The notes under the pieces: generated by a model
The model's input: the letters and a program-made list of their open reading frames with translations, nothing else
Databases searched by the model: none
What the model was told of the DNA's origin: nothing
NCBI RefSeq assembly: GCF_027744825.2
Contig: NC_071349.1
Location: 2,852,001-2,916,000, forward strand
DNA length: 64,000 bases
Source: Synchiropus splendidus
Lineage: Eukaryota > Chordata > Actinopteri > Syngnathiformes > Callionymidae
Direction: 5' to 3'
Made by a program: the position numbers and the translations under genes
Shown: positions 37,963 through 50,100 of the stretch, piece by piece
How the letters are laid out: the number at the start of each line of letters is the position of its first letter
Position numbering within the stretch: position 1 is the stretch's first letter

Positions 37963-40185
37963 TATCAACATTTTTATGTTTGGCGTTCTGGAACCCACCT
38001 TATCTCAGGCTGAAAACGCGTTTTCTGCATTGTGCCATAACTTTGCAGGGAAGCTTCAGAACATGAAATTTTCACCTCCCACTATAGCAGAAAGTGTCTC
38101 TCTAGTAGTTGCACATCAAATCTAAGCTGTCTGAAGTGTTTTTCCAAAGTTATCAACATTCTTATGTTTGGCGTTCCGGAATCAACCTTATCTGAGGCTG
38201 AAAACGCGTTTTACGCATTGTGCCATAACTTTGCAGGAAAGCTTCAGAACATGAAATTTTCAACTCCCACTATAGCAGAAAGGGTATTTCTAATAGTTGC
38301 ACATCAAATCTAAGTTGTCTGAAGTGTTTTTCCAAAGTTATCAACATTCTTATGTTTGGCGTTCCGGAATCAACCTTATCTCAGACTGAAAACGTGTTTT
38401 CTGCATTGTGCCATAACTTTGCAGGGAAACTTCAGAACATGAAATTTTCACGTCCAACTATAGCAGAAAGGTTCTTTCTAGTAGTTGCACATCAAATCTA
38501 AGCTGTCTGAAGTGTTTTTCCAAAGTTATCAACATTCTTAAGTTTGGCGTTCTGAAATCAATCTTATCTCAGGCTGAAAACGCGTTTTACGTACTGTGCC
38601 ATAACTTTGCAGGGAAGCTTCAGAACATGAAATTTTAACCTCCCACTATAGCAGAAATGGTCTTTCCAGTATTTGCACATCAAATCTAAGCTGTCGAAAG
38701 TGTTTTTCCAAAGTTATCAACATTCTTATTTTTGGCGTTTCGGAAGCGAACTTATCTCCGGATGAAAACGCGTTTTCTGCATTGTGCCATAACTTTGCAG
38801 GGAAGCTTCAGAACATGAAATATTAACCTCCCACTATAGCAGAAAAGGTCATTCGAGAAGTTGCACATAAAATCTAAGCTGTCTTGAAGTGTTTTTCTGA
38901 AGTTATCAACATTTTTATGCTTGGCGTTCCGGAACCCACCTTATCTCAGCCTGAAAACGCATTTTACATATTTTGCCATAACTTTGCAGGGAAGCTTCAG
39001 AACATGAAATTTTAACATCCCACTATGGCAGAAAGGGTCTTTCTAGTAGTTGCACATCAAATCTAAGCTGTCTGAAGTGTTTTTCCAAAGTTATTAACAT
39101 TTTTATGTTTGGCGTTCTGTAACCCACCTTATCTCAGGCTGAAAACGCGTTTTCTGCATTGTGCCGTAACTTTGCAGGGAGACTTCAGAACATGAAATTT
39201 TCTCCTCCCACTATAGCAGAAAGGGTCTTTCGAGGAGTTGCACATCAAATCTAAGCTGTCTGAAGTGTTTTTCCAAAGTTATCAACATTTTTATGTTTGG
39301 CGTTCTGGAACCCACCTTATGTCAGGCTGAAAACGCGTTTTCTGCATTGTGCCATAACTTTGCAGGGAAGCTTCAGAACATGAAATTTTCACCTCCCACT
39401 ATAGCAGAAAGTGTCTTTCTAGTAGTTGCACATCAAATCTAAGCTGTCGAAAGTGTTTTTCCAAAGTTATCAACATTTTTATTTTTGGCGTTTCGGAAGC
39501 GAACTTATCTCCGGATGAAAACGCGTTTTCTGCATTGTGCCATAACTTTGCAGGGAAGCTTCAGAACATGAAATTTTAACCTCCCACTATAGCAGAAAAG
39601 GTCATTCGAGAAGTTGCACATAAAATCTAAGCTGTCTTGAAGTGTTTTTCTGAAGTTATTAACATTTTTATGTTTGGCGTTCCGGAACCCACCTTATCTC
39701 AGGCTGAAAACGCGTTTTACATATTTTGCCATAACTTTGCAGGGAAGCTTCAGAACACGAAATTTTAACATCCCACTATGGCAGAAAGGGTCTTTCTAGT
39801 AGTTGCACATCAAATCTAAGCTGTCTGAAGTGTTTTTCCAAAGTTATCAATATTTTTATGTTTGGCGTTCTGGAACCCACCTTATCTCAGGCTGAAAACG
39901 CGTTTTCTGCATTGTGCCATAACTTTGCAGGGAAGCTTCAGAACATGAAATTTTCACCTCCCACTATATCAGAAAGGGTATTTCTAATAGTTGCACATCA
40001 AATCTAAGTTGTCTGAAGTGTTTTTCCAAAGTTATCAACATTCTTATGTTTGGCGTTCCGGAATCAACCTTATCTCAGACTGAAAACGTGTTTTCTGCAT
40101 TGTGCCATAACTTTGCAGGGATGCTTCACAACATGAAATGTTCGCCTCCCACTATAGCAGATAGGGTCTTTCGAGGAGTTGCACA
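37963..40185 (+). repeat. Mosaic monomers with a 753-bp spaced duplication
   Basis: About 38690-39070 matches 39443-39823 at offset 753 (four monomers plus one). The marks are GTCGAAAGTG, TATTTTTGGCG, TCGGAAGCGAAC, TCATTCGAGAAG, GTTGCACATAAAATC and GTCTTGAAGTG. Together with 35931 and 37249 these make four copies of the GAAGCGAAC monomer within 3.6 kb. Units with CAGACTGAAAACGTG and CACGTCCAACTATAGC, like the one near 182-260 at the far left, appear at about 38384. No gene is visible. Confidence 0.8.
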
Positions 40186-43100
40186 TCAAATCTAAGCTGT
40201 CTGAAGTGTTTTTCCAAAGTTATCAACATTTTTATGTGTGGCGTTCCGGAACCCACCTTATCTCTGCCTGAAAACGCGTTTTACATATTTTGCCATAACT
40301 TTGCAGGGATGCTTCAGAAGATGAAATTTTAACATCCCACTATAGCAGAAAGGGTCTTTCTAGTAGTTGCACATAAAATCTAAGTTGTCTGAAGTGTTTT
40401 TCCAAAGTTATCAACATTCTTATGTTTGGCGTTCCGGAATCAACCTTATCTCAGACTGAAAACGTGTTTTCTGCATTGTGCCATAACTTTGCAGGGAAAC
40501 TTCAGAACATGAAATTTTCACCTCCCACTATAGCAGAAAGGGTCTTTCTAGTAGTTGCACATCAAATCTAAGCTGTCTGAAGTGTTTTTCCAAAGTTATC
40601 AACATTCTTATGTTTGGCGTTCCGGAATCAACCTTATCTGAGGCTGAAAACGCGTTTTACGGATTGTGCCATAACTTTGCAGGAAAGCTTCAGAACATGA
40701 AATTTTCAACTCCCACTATAGCAGAAAGGGTCTTTCTAGTAGTTTCACATCAAATCTAAGCTGTCTGAAGTGTTTTTCCAAAGTTATCAATATTTTTATG
40801 TTTGGCGTTCCGGAATCGACCTAATCTCAGGCTGAAAACGCGTTTCCTGCATTGCTGCATAACTTTGCAGGGATGCTTCAGAACATGAAATGTTCGCCTC
40901 CCACTATAGCAGATAGGGTCTTTCGAGGAGTTGCACATCAAATCTAAGCTGTCTGAAGTGTTTTTCCAAAGTTATCAACATTTTTATGTTTGGCGTTCTG
41001 GAACCCACCTTATCTCAGGCTGAAAACGCGTTTTCTGCATTGTGCCATAACTTTGCAGGGAAGCTTATGTTTGGCGTTCCAGAAACAACCTTATCTCAGG
41101 CTGAAAATGCGTTTTACATATTTTGCCATAACTTTGCAGGGAAGCTTCAGAACATGAAATTTTGACATCCCACTATAGCAGAAAGGGTGTTTCTAGTAGT
41201 TGCACATCAAATCTAAGTTGTCTGAAGTGTTTTTCCAAAGTTATCAACATTCTTATGTTTGGCGTTCCGGAATCAACCTTATCGCAGACTGAAAACGTGT
41301 TTTCTGCATTGTACCATAACTTTGCAGGGAAACTTCAGAACATGAAATTTTCACGTCCAACTATAGCAGAAAGGTTCTTTCTAGTAGTTGCACATCAAAT
41401 CTAAGCTGTCTGAAGTGTTTTTCCAAAGTTATCAACATTTTTATGTTTGGCGTTCTGGAACCCACCTAATCTCAGGTTGAAAACGCGTTTTCTGCATTGT
41501 GCCATAACTTTGCAGGGAAGCTTCAGAACATGAAATTTTTACCTCCCACTATAGCAGAAAGGGTCTTTCTGGTAGTTGCACATCAAATCTAAGCTGTCTG
41601 AACTGTTTTTCCAAAGTTATCAACATTTTTATGTTTGGCGTTCCGGAACCCACCTTATCTCAGGCTGTGAGCGCGTTTTCTGCATTGTGGCATAACTTTG
41701 GAGGAAAGCTTCAGAACATGAAATTTTCAATTCCCATTATAGCAGAAAGGGTCTTTCTCGTACTTGCACATCAAATCTTAGCTGTCTGAAGTGTTTTTTG
41801 AAAGTTTTCAACATTTTTATGTTTGGCGTTCCTGAATCGACCTTATCTCAGGCTGAAAACGCGTTTTCTGCATTGTGCCATAACTTTGCAGGGAAGCTTC
41901 AGAACATGACATTTTCACCTCCCACTATAGCAGAAAGGGTCTTTCTAGTAGTTGCACATCAAATCTAAGCTGTCTGAAGTGTTTTTCCAAAGTTATCAAT
42001 ATTTTTATGTTTGGCGTTTCGGAATCGACCTTATCTCAGGCTGAAAACGCATTTCCTGCATTGTGGCATAACTTTGCAGGGAAGCTTCAGAACATGAAAT
42101 TTTCACCTCCCACTGTAGCTAAAAGGGTCTTTCTAGTAGTTGCACATCAAATCTAAGCTGTCTGAAGTGTTTTTCCAAAGTTATCAACATTTTTATGTTT
42201 GGCGTTCTGGAACCCACCTAATCTCGGGCTGAAAACGCGTTTCCTGCATTGTTGCATAACTTTGCAGGGATGCTTCACAACATGAAATGTTCGCCTCCCA
42301 CTATAGCAGATAGGGTCTTTCGAGGAGTTGCACATCAAATCTAAGCTGTCTGAAGTGTTTTTCCAAAGTTATCAACATTTTTATGTTTGGCGTTCTGGAA
42401 CCCACCTTATCTCAGGCTGAAAACACGTTTTCTGCATTGTGCCATAACTTTGCAGGGAAGCTTCAGAACATGAAATTTTCACCTCCCACTATAGCAGAAA
42501 GTGTCTTTCTAGTAGTTGCACATCAAATCTAAGCTGTCTGAAGTGTTTTTCCAAAGTTATCAACATTTTTATGTGTGGCGTTCCGGAACCCACCTTATCT
42601 CAGCCTGAAAACGCGTTTTACATATTTTGCCATAACTTTGCAGGGATGCTTCAGAAGATGAAATTTTAACATCCCACTATAGCAGAAAGGGTCTTTCTAG
42701 TAGTTGCACATAAAATCTAAGTTGTCTGAAGTGTTTTTCGAAAGTTATCAACATTCTTATGTTTGGCGTTCCGGAATCAACCTTATCTCAGACTGAAAAC
42801 GTGTTTTCTGCATTGTGCCATAACTTTGCAGGGAAACTTCAGAACATGAAATTTTCACCTCCAACTATAGCAGAAAGGGTCTTTCTAGTAGTTGCTCATC
42901 AAATCTAAGCTGTCTGAAGTGTTTTTCCAAAGTTATCAACATTCTTATGTTTGGCGTTCCGGAATCAACCTTATCTGAGGCTGAAAACGCGTTTTACGCA
43001 TTGTGCCATAACTTTGCAGGAAAGCTTCAGAACATGAAATTTACAACTCCCACTATAGCATAAAGGGTCTTTCTATTAGTTTCACATCAAATCTAAGCTG

Positions 43101-43312
43101 TCTGAAGTGTTTTTCCAAAGTTATCAATATTTTTATGTTTGGCGTTCCGGAATCGATCTAATCTCAGGCTGAAAACGCGTTTCCTGCATTGTTGCATAAC
43201 TTTGCAGGGATGCTTCAGAACATGAAATGTTCGCCTCCCACTATAGCAGATAGGGTCTTTCGAGGAGTTGCACATCAAATCTAAGCTGTCTGAAGTGTTT
43301 TTCCAAAGTTAT
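40186..43312 (+). repeat. Spaced duplication, offset 2337 bp
   Basis: About 40186-40975 matches 42523-43312 at offset 2337, which is twelve monomers plus the 81-bp truncated unit at 41020. Shared marks are TTATGTGTGGCG, TTTTACATATTTTGCC, CAGGGATGCTTCAGAAG, GTTGCACATAAAATC, GATCTAATC or GACCTAATC, GATAGGGTCTTTCGAGG and AGTTTCACATC. Several substitutions separate the copies, for example CCTCCCACT versus CCTCCAACT and GCATTGCTGC versus GCATTGTTGC. The stretch between is ordinary monomers. Confidence 0.8.
41020..41100 (+). repeat. Truncated monomer, 81 bp (107-bp deletion), copy 1
   Basis: Anchors CTGAAAACG at 41020 and CTGAAAATG at 41101 are only 81 apart. The junction GGGAAGCTTATGTTTGGCG joins the HindIII segment directly to the middle of the next unit. 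The neighbouring monomers keep full length. An identical junction occurs at 45090. Confidence 0.93.
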
Positions 43313-44579
43313 CAATATTTTTATGTTTGGCTTTCCGGAATCGACCTTATCTCAGGCTGAAAACGCGTTTTACATATTTTGCCATAACTTTGCAGGGAAG
43401 CTTCAGAAGATGAAATTTTAACATCCCACGATAGCAGAAAGGGTCTTCCTAGTAGTTGCACATCAAATCTAAGCTGTCTGAAGTGTTTTTCCAAAGTTAT
43501 CAACATTTTTATGTTTGGTGTTCTGGAACCCACCTTATCTCAGGCTGAAAACGCATTTTCTGCATTGTGCCATAACTTTGCAGGGAGACTTCAGAACATG
43601 AAATTTTCTCCTCCCACTATAGCAGAAAGGGTATTTCTAGTAGTTGCACATCAAATCTAAGTTGTCTGGAGTGTTTTTCCAAAGTTATCAACATTCTTAT
43701 GTTTGGCGTTCCGGAATCAACCTTATCTCAGACTGAAAACGTGTTTTCTGCATTGTGCCATAACTTTGCAGGGAAACTTCAGAACATGCAATTTTCACCT
43801 CCAACTATAGCAGAAAGAGTCTTTCTAGTAGTTGCACATCAAATCTAAGCTGTCTGAAGTGTTTTTCCAAAGTTATCAATATTTTTATGTTTGGCTTTCC
43901 GGAATCGACCTTATCTCAGGCTGAAAACGCGTTTCCTGCATTGTGGCATAACTTTGCAGGGATGCTTCAGAACATGAAATTTTCACCTCCCACTGTAGCA
44001 GAAAGTGTCTTTCTAGTAGTTGCACATCAAATCTAAGCTGTCTGAAGTGTTTTTCCAAAGTTATCAACATTTTTATGTTTGGCGTTCCGGAATCAACCTT
44101 ATCGCAGACTGAAAACGTGTTTTCTGCATTGTGCCATAACTTTGCAGGGAAACTTCAGAACATGAAATTTTCACGTCCAACTATAGCAGAAAGGTTCTTT
44201 CTAGTAGTTGCACATCAAATCTAAGCTGTCTGAAGTGTTTTTCGAAAGTTATCAACATTTTTATGTTTGGCGTTCCTGAATCGACCTTATCTCAGGCTGA
44301 AAACACGTTTTCTGCATTGTGCCATAACTTTGCAGGGAAGCTTCAGAACATGAAATTTTCAACTCCCACTACAGCAGAAAGGGTCTTTCTAGTAGTTGCA
44401 CGTCAAATCTAAGCTGTCTGAAGTGTTTTTCCAAAGTTATCAACATTTTTATGTTTGGCATTCCAGAATCGACCTTATCTCTGGCTGAAAACGCGTTTTC
44501 TGCATTGTGCCATAACTTTGCAGGGAAACATCAGAACATGACATTTCAGCATCCCACTGTAGCAGAAAGGGTCTTTCTA

Positions 44580-44767
44580 GTAGTTGCACATCAAATCTAA
44601 GCTGTTTGAAGTGTTTTTCCAAAGTTATCAACATTTTTATGTTTGGCGTTCCGGAATCAACCTTATCTCAGGCTGAAAACGCGTTTTCTGCATTGTGCCA
44701 TAACTTTGCAGGGAAGCTTCAGAACATGAAATTTTCACCTCCCACTATAGCAGAAAGGGTCTTTCTA
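44580..44767 (+). repeat. Consensus-like reference monomer (188 bp)
   Basis: This unit is close to the commonest base at most positions and is a convenient reference. Landmarks counted from its first base: T5 and A3 tracts near 35-44, ATTTTTA near 54-60, TTCCGGAA near 80-87, the palindrome GAAAACGCGTTTTC at 96-109, the HindIII site AAGCTT near 135-140 and AAATTTT near 150-156. Common variant positions are GAATCGACC versus GAACCCACC versus GAATCAACC (this copy has the last), TTTTCTGCATT versus TTTTACGCATT, and TTCACCTCCC versus TTAACCTCCC, TTCACGTCCC or TTCAACTCCC. The phase chosen here is arbitrary; nothing in the window shows a natural start of the unit. Confidence 0.95.
44675..44688. other. 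14-bp perfect palindrome in the monomer (example copy)
   Basis: GAAAACGCGTTTTC reads identically on both strands and sits near the centre of the chosen monomer phase. Including the flanks (GCT on the left, TGC on the right) gives a 20-bp dyad broken by a single T/T mismatch pair. It recurs once per monomer wherever the ACGCG core is intact and contains the MluI site ACGCGT. Two smaller self-complementary octamers, TTCCGGAA and GAAGCTTC, occur elsewhere in the unit. Short dyads are known to be common in centromeric satellites lacking a CENP-B box; a role here is not shown. Confidence 0.9.
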
Positions 44768-45048
44768 GTAGTTGCACATCAAATCTAAGCTGTCTGAAGT
44801 GTTTTTCCAAAGTTATCAATATTTTTATGTTTGGCGTTCCGGAATCGACCTTATCTCAGGCTGAAAACGCGTTTCCTGGATTGTTGCATAACTTTGCAGG
44901 GATGCTTCAGAACATGAAATGTTCGCCTCCCACTATAGCAGAAAGGGTCTTTCGAGGAGTTGCACATCAAATCTAAGCTGTCTGAAGTGTTTTTCCAAAG
45001 TTATCAACATTTTTATGTTTGGCGTTCTGGAACCCACCTTATCTCAGG

Positions 45049-45129
45049 CTAAAAACGCGTTTTCTGCATTGTGCCATAACTTTGCAGGGAAGCTTATGTT
45101 TGGCGTTCCAGAAACAACCTTATCTCAGG
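45049..45129 (+). repeat. Truncated monomer, 81 bp (107-bp deletion), copy 2
   Basis: Same anchor spacing and same AAGCTTATGTTTGGCG junction as the unit at 41020-41100, exactly 21 monomers plus 81 bp downstream (4029 bp). The following unit in both places carries CCAGAAACAACC and TTTTACATATTTTGCC, so a multi-monomer block was copied, not the truncated unit alone. Confidence 0.92.
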
Positions 45130-46200
45130 CTGAAAATGCGTTTTACATATTTTGCCATAACTTTGCAGGGAAGCTTCAGAACATGAAATTTTAACATCTC
45201 ACTATAGCAGAAAGGGTCTTTCTAGTAGTTGCACATCAAATCTAAGCTGTCTGAAGTGTTTTTCCAAAGTTATCAACATTCTTATGTTTGGCGATCCGGA
45301 ATCAACCTTATCTCAGGCTGAAAACGCGTTTTACGCATTGTGCCATAACTTTGCAGGAAAGCTTCAGAACATGAAATTTTCAACTCCCACTATAGCAGAA
45401 AGGGTCTTTCTAGTAGTTGCACATCAAATCTAAGCTGTCTGAAGTGTTTTTCCAAAGTTATCAATATTTTTATGTTTGGCTTTCCGGAATCGACCTTATC
45501 TCAGGCTGAAAACGCCTTTTACATATTTTGCCATAACTTTGCAGGGAAGCTTCAGAAGATGAAATTTTAACATCCCACTATAGCAGAAAGTGTCTTTCTA
45601 GTAGTTGCACATCAAATCTAAGCTGTCTGAAGTGTTTTTCCAAAGTTATCAACATTTTTATGTTTGGCATTCCAGAATCGACCTTATCTCTGGCTGAAAA
45701 CGCGTTTTCTGCATTGTGCCATAACTTTGCAGGGAAACTTCAGAACATGAAATTTTCACCTCCCACTATAGCAGAAAGGGTCTTTCTAGTAGTTGCACAT
45801 CAAATCTAAGCTGTTTGAAGTGTTTTTCCAAAATTATGAACATTTTTATGTTTGGCGTTCCGGAATCAACCTTGTCTCAGGCTGAAAACGCGTTTGACGC
45901 ATTGTGTCATAACTGTGCAGGAAAGCTTCAGAACATGAAATTTTCAACTCCCACTATAGCAGAAAGGCTTTTTCCAGTAGTTGCACATCAAATCTAAGCT
46001 GTCTGAAGTGTTTTTCTAAACTTATCAACATTTTTATGTTTGGCTTTCCGGAATCGATCTTATCTCAGGCTGAAAACGCGATTTACGCATTCTGCCATAA
46101 CTTTGCAGGGAATCTTCAGAATACGAAATTTTCATATCCCACTATAGCAGAAAGGGTCTTTCTAGTAGTTGCACATCAAATCAAAGATGTCTGAAGTGAT

Positions 46201-47190
46201 TTTCGAAAGTTATCAACATTTTTATGTTTGGCGTTCCGGAATCGACCTTATGTCACGATGAAAAATCGTTTTCTGCATTGTCTCATAACTTTCCAGGGAA
46301 GCTTCAGAATATGAAATTTTGACCTCCCACTATAGGCGAAAGAGTCTTTCTAGTAGTTGCACATCAAATCTAAGCGGTCTGAAGTGTTTTTCGAAAGTTA
46401 TCAACATTTTTAAGTTTGGCGTTCCGGAATCGACCTTATCTCAGGATGAAAAATCGTTTTCTGCATTGTCCCATAACTTTCCAGGGAAGCTTCAGAAAAT
46501 GAAATTTTGACCTCCCACTATAGCAGAAAGGGTCTTTCTAGTAGTTGCACATCAAATCTAAGCTGTCTGAAGTGTTTTTCCAAAGTTATCAACATTTTTA
46601 CGTTTGGCGTTCCGGAATCGACCTTATCTCACGATGAAAAATTGTTTTCTGCATTGTCCCATAACTTTCCAGGGAAGCTTCAGAACATGATATTTTGACC
46701 TCCCACTATAGCAGAAAGGGTCTTTCTAGTAGTTGCACATCAAATCTAAGCTGTCTGAAGTGTTGTTCCAAAGTAATCAACATTTTTACGATTGGCGTTC
46801 TGGAACATACCTTATCTCAAGCTGAAAACGCGTTTTCTGCATTGTGCCATAACTTTGCAGGGAAGCTTCAGAACATGAAATTTTCACGTCCCACTGTAGC
46901 AGAAAGGGTCTTTCTAGTAGTTGCACATCAAATCTAAGCTGTCTGAAGTGTTTTTCGAAAGTTATCAACATTTTTATGTTTGGCGTTCCGGAATCGACCT
47001 TATCTCACGATGAAAAATCGTTTTCTGCATTGTCCCATAACTTTCCAGGGAAGCTTCAGATTATGAAATTTTGACCTCCCACTATAGCAGAAAGGGTCTT
47101 TCTAGTAGTTGCACATCAAATCTAAGCTGTCTGAAGTGTTGTTCCAAAGTAATCAACATTTCTACGATTGGCGTTCCGGAACCCACCTTA
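46201..47190 (+). repeat. Cluster of palindrome-less subfamily monomers
   Basis: Units with anchors at 46258, 46446, 46634 and 47010 (spacings 188, 188 and 376) carry GATGAAAAATCGTTTTCTG or a one-base variant of it in place of CTGAAAACGCGTTTTCTG. They also share CATTGTCCCATAACTTTCCA or a near match. The change destroys the ACGCGT core and the 14-bp palindrome. The unit between, near 46822, has the normal palindrome with GTTCTGGAACATACC. Isolated members of this subfamily occur near 1315, 1693, 15729, 49258, 58258, 59948, 61078 and 63898. Confidence 0.85.
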
Positions 47191-50100
47191 TCTCAGGCTG
47201 AAAACGCGTTTTCCGCATTGTGCCATAGCTTCTCAGGGAAGCTTCAGAACATGAAATGTTCACCTCCCATTATAGCAGAAAGGGTCTTTCTAGTAGTTGC
47301 ACATCAAATCTAAGCTGTCTGAAGTGTTTTTCCAAAGTTATCAACACTTTTATGTTTGGCGTTCCGGAACCCACCTTATCTCAAGCTGAAAACGCCTTTT
47401 CTGCATTGTGCCATAACTTTGCAGGAAAGCTTCAGAACATGAAATTTTAAACTCCCACTATAGCAGAAAGGGTCTTTCTAGTAGTTGCACATCAAATCTA
47501 AGCTGTCTGAAGTGTTTTTCGAAAGTTATCAACATTTTTACGTTTGGCGTTCTGAAATCAACCTCCTCTCAGGCTGAAAACGAGTTTTACGCATTGTGCC
47601 ATAACTTTGCAGCGAAGCTTCAGAACATGAAATTTTCACCTACCACTATAGCGGAAAGGGTCTTTCTCGTAGTTGCACATCATATCTAAGCTGTCTGAAG
47701 TGTTTTTCGAAAGTTTTCAACATTTTTATGTTTGGTGTTCCTGAATCGACCTTATCTCAGGCTGAAAATGCGTTTTCTGCATTGTGCCATAACTTTGCAA
47801 GAAAGCTTCAGATCATGAAATGTTCATTTCCCACTATAGCAGAAAGGGTCTTTCTCGTAGTTGGACATCAAATCTAAGCTGTCTGAAGTGTTTTTCCGAA
47901 GTTATCAACATTTTTATGTTTGGCGTATCGGAATTGACCTTATGTGAGGCTGAAAACGCGTTTTCTGCATTGTGACATAACTTTGCAGGGAAGCTTCAGA
48001 ACATGAAAATCTCACATCCCACTATAGCAGAAAGGGTCTTTCTAGTAATTGCACATCAAATCTAAGCAGTCTGAAGTGTTTTTCCAAAGTTATCAACATT
48101 CTTATGTTTGGCGTTCCGGAATCAACCTTATCTCAGGCTGAAAACGCCTTTTCTGCATTGCGCCATAACTTTGCAGGGAAGCTTCAGAAAATGAAATTTT
48201 AACCTGCCACTATAGCAGAAAGGGTCTTTCTAGTAGTTGCACATCAAATCTAAGCTGTCTGAAGTGTTTTTCCAAAGTTATCATATTTTTTTGTTTGGCG
48301 TTCCGGAACCCACCTTATCTCAGGCTGATAATGCGTTTTCTGCATTGTGCGATAACTTTGCAGGGAAGCTTCAGAACATGAAATTTTCAACTCCCACTAT
48401 AGCAGAAAGGGTCTTTCTAGTAGTTGCACATCAAATCGAAGCTGTTTGACGTGTTTTTCCACAGTTATCAACATTCCTATGTTTGGCGTTCCGGAATCAA
48501 ACTTATCTCAGGCTGAAAACGCATTTTCTGCATTGTGCCATCACTTTGCAGGAAAGCTGCAGAATATGAAATTTTCACCTCCCACTATAGCAGAAAGGGT
48601 CTTTCTAGTAGTTGCATAACAAATCTAAGCTGTCTGAAGTGTTTTTCGAAAGTTATCAACATTTTTATGTTTGGCGTTCCGGATCGCACCTCATTGAAAA
48701 CACCTTTTCTGCATTGTGCCATAACTTTGAAGGGAAACTTCACAACATGACATTTAAACATCCCACTATAGCAGAAAGGGTCTTTCTAGTAGTTGCACAT
48801 CAAATCTAAGCTGTCTGAAGTGTTTTTCCAAAGTTATAAACATTTTTATGTTTGGCGTTCCGAAATCGATCTTATCTCAGGCTGAAAAAGCGTTTTCTGC
48901 AATGCGCCATAACTTTGCAGGGAAGCTTCAGAACATGAAATTTTCAACTCCCACTATAGCAGAAAGGGTCTTTCCAGAAGTTGCACATCAAATCTAAGCT
49001 GTCTGAAGTGTTTTTCCAAAGTTCTCAACATTTTTATGTTTGGCGTTCTGGCACCCACCTTATCTCAGGCTGAAAACGCGTTTTCTGCATTGTGCCATAA
49101 CTTTTCAGGGAAGCTTTAGAACATGAAATTTTCACCTCCCACTATCGCAGAAAGGTTCCTTCTCGTAGTTGCTGATCAAATCTAACCTGTCTGAAGTGTT
49201 TTTCCACAGTTATCAACATTTTTATGTTTGGCGTTCCGGAATCGACCTTATCTCAGGATGAAAAATCGTTTTCTGCATTGTCCCATAACTTCGCAGGGAA
49301 GATTCAGAACATGAAATTTTCACTTCCCACTATAGCAGAAAGGGTCTTTCTAGTATTTGCACATCAAATGTTAGCTGTCTGAAGTGTTTTTCCAAAGTTA
49401 TGAACATTTTTATGTTTGGCGTTCCGGAACCCACCTTATCTCAGGCTGAAAACGCGTTTTCGGCATTGTGCCATAACTTTGCAGGGAAGCTTCAGAACAT
49501 GAAATTTTCACGTCCCACTATAGTAGAAAAGGTCTTTCTAGTAGTTGCACATCAAATCTAAGCTGTCTGAAGTGTTTTTCTAAAGTTACCAACATTTTTA
49601 TGTTTGGCGTTCCGGAACCCACCTTATCTCAAGCTGAAAACGCGTTTTACGCATTGTGCCATAACTTTGCAGGGAGGCTTCAGAACTTGAAATTTTAACC
49701 TCCCACTATAGCAGAAAGGGTCCTTCTAGTAGTTGCACATCAAAACTAAGATGTCTGAAGTGTTTTCCCAAAGTTATCAACATTTTTATGTTTGGCGTTC
49801 CGGAATCGACCTTATCTCAGGCAGAAAACGCTTTTTACGCTTTGTGCCATAACTTTGCAGGGAAGCTTCAGAAAGTGAAATTTTAACCTCCCACTATAGC
49901 AGAAAGGGTTTTTCTAGTAGTTGCACATCAAATCTAAGCTGTCTGAAGTGTTTTTCGAAAGTTATCAACATTTTTATGTTTGGCGTTCCAGAATCGACCT
50001 TATCTCAGGCTGAAAACGCGTTGTCTGCATTGTGCCATAACTTTGCATGGAAGCTTCCGAACATGAAATTTTAACCTCCCACTACAGCAGAAAGGGTCTT

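Larger units (their letters stand above)
43313..46200 (+). repeat. Mixed monomers with the second 81-bp unit
   Basis: About fifteen units. They include CAGACTGAAAACGTG with GGGAAACTTC units near 43730 and 44108, one CAACTCCCACTACAGC with GTTGCACGTC unit near 44280-44400 like those at 22.8, 23.8 and 33.7 kb, and the reference monomer at 44580. The variants link this region to distant parts of the array. No gene is visible. Confidence 0.8.

Noticed and set aside
44675..44688. Rho-independent terminator or hairpin RNA at the palindrome
   Set aside because: The dyad has no loop sequence and no following U-tract in the usual position, and it is repeated in every monomer. A bacterial terminator reading does not fit a eukaryotic satellite.
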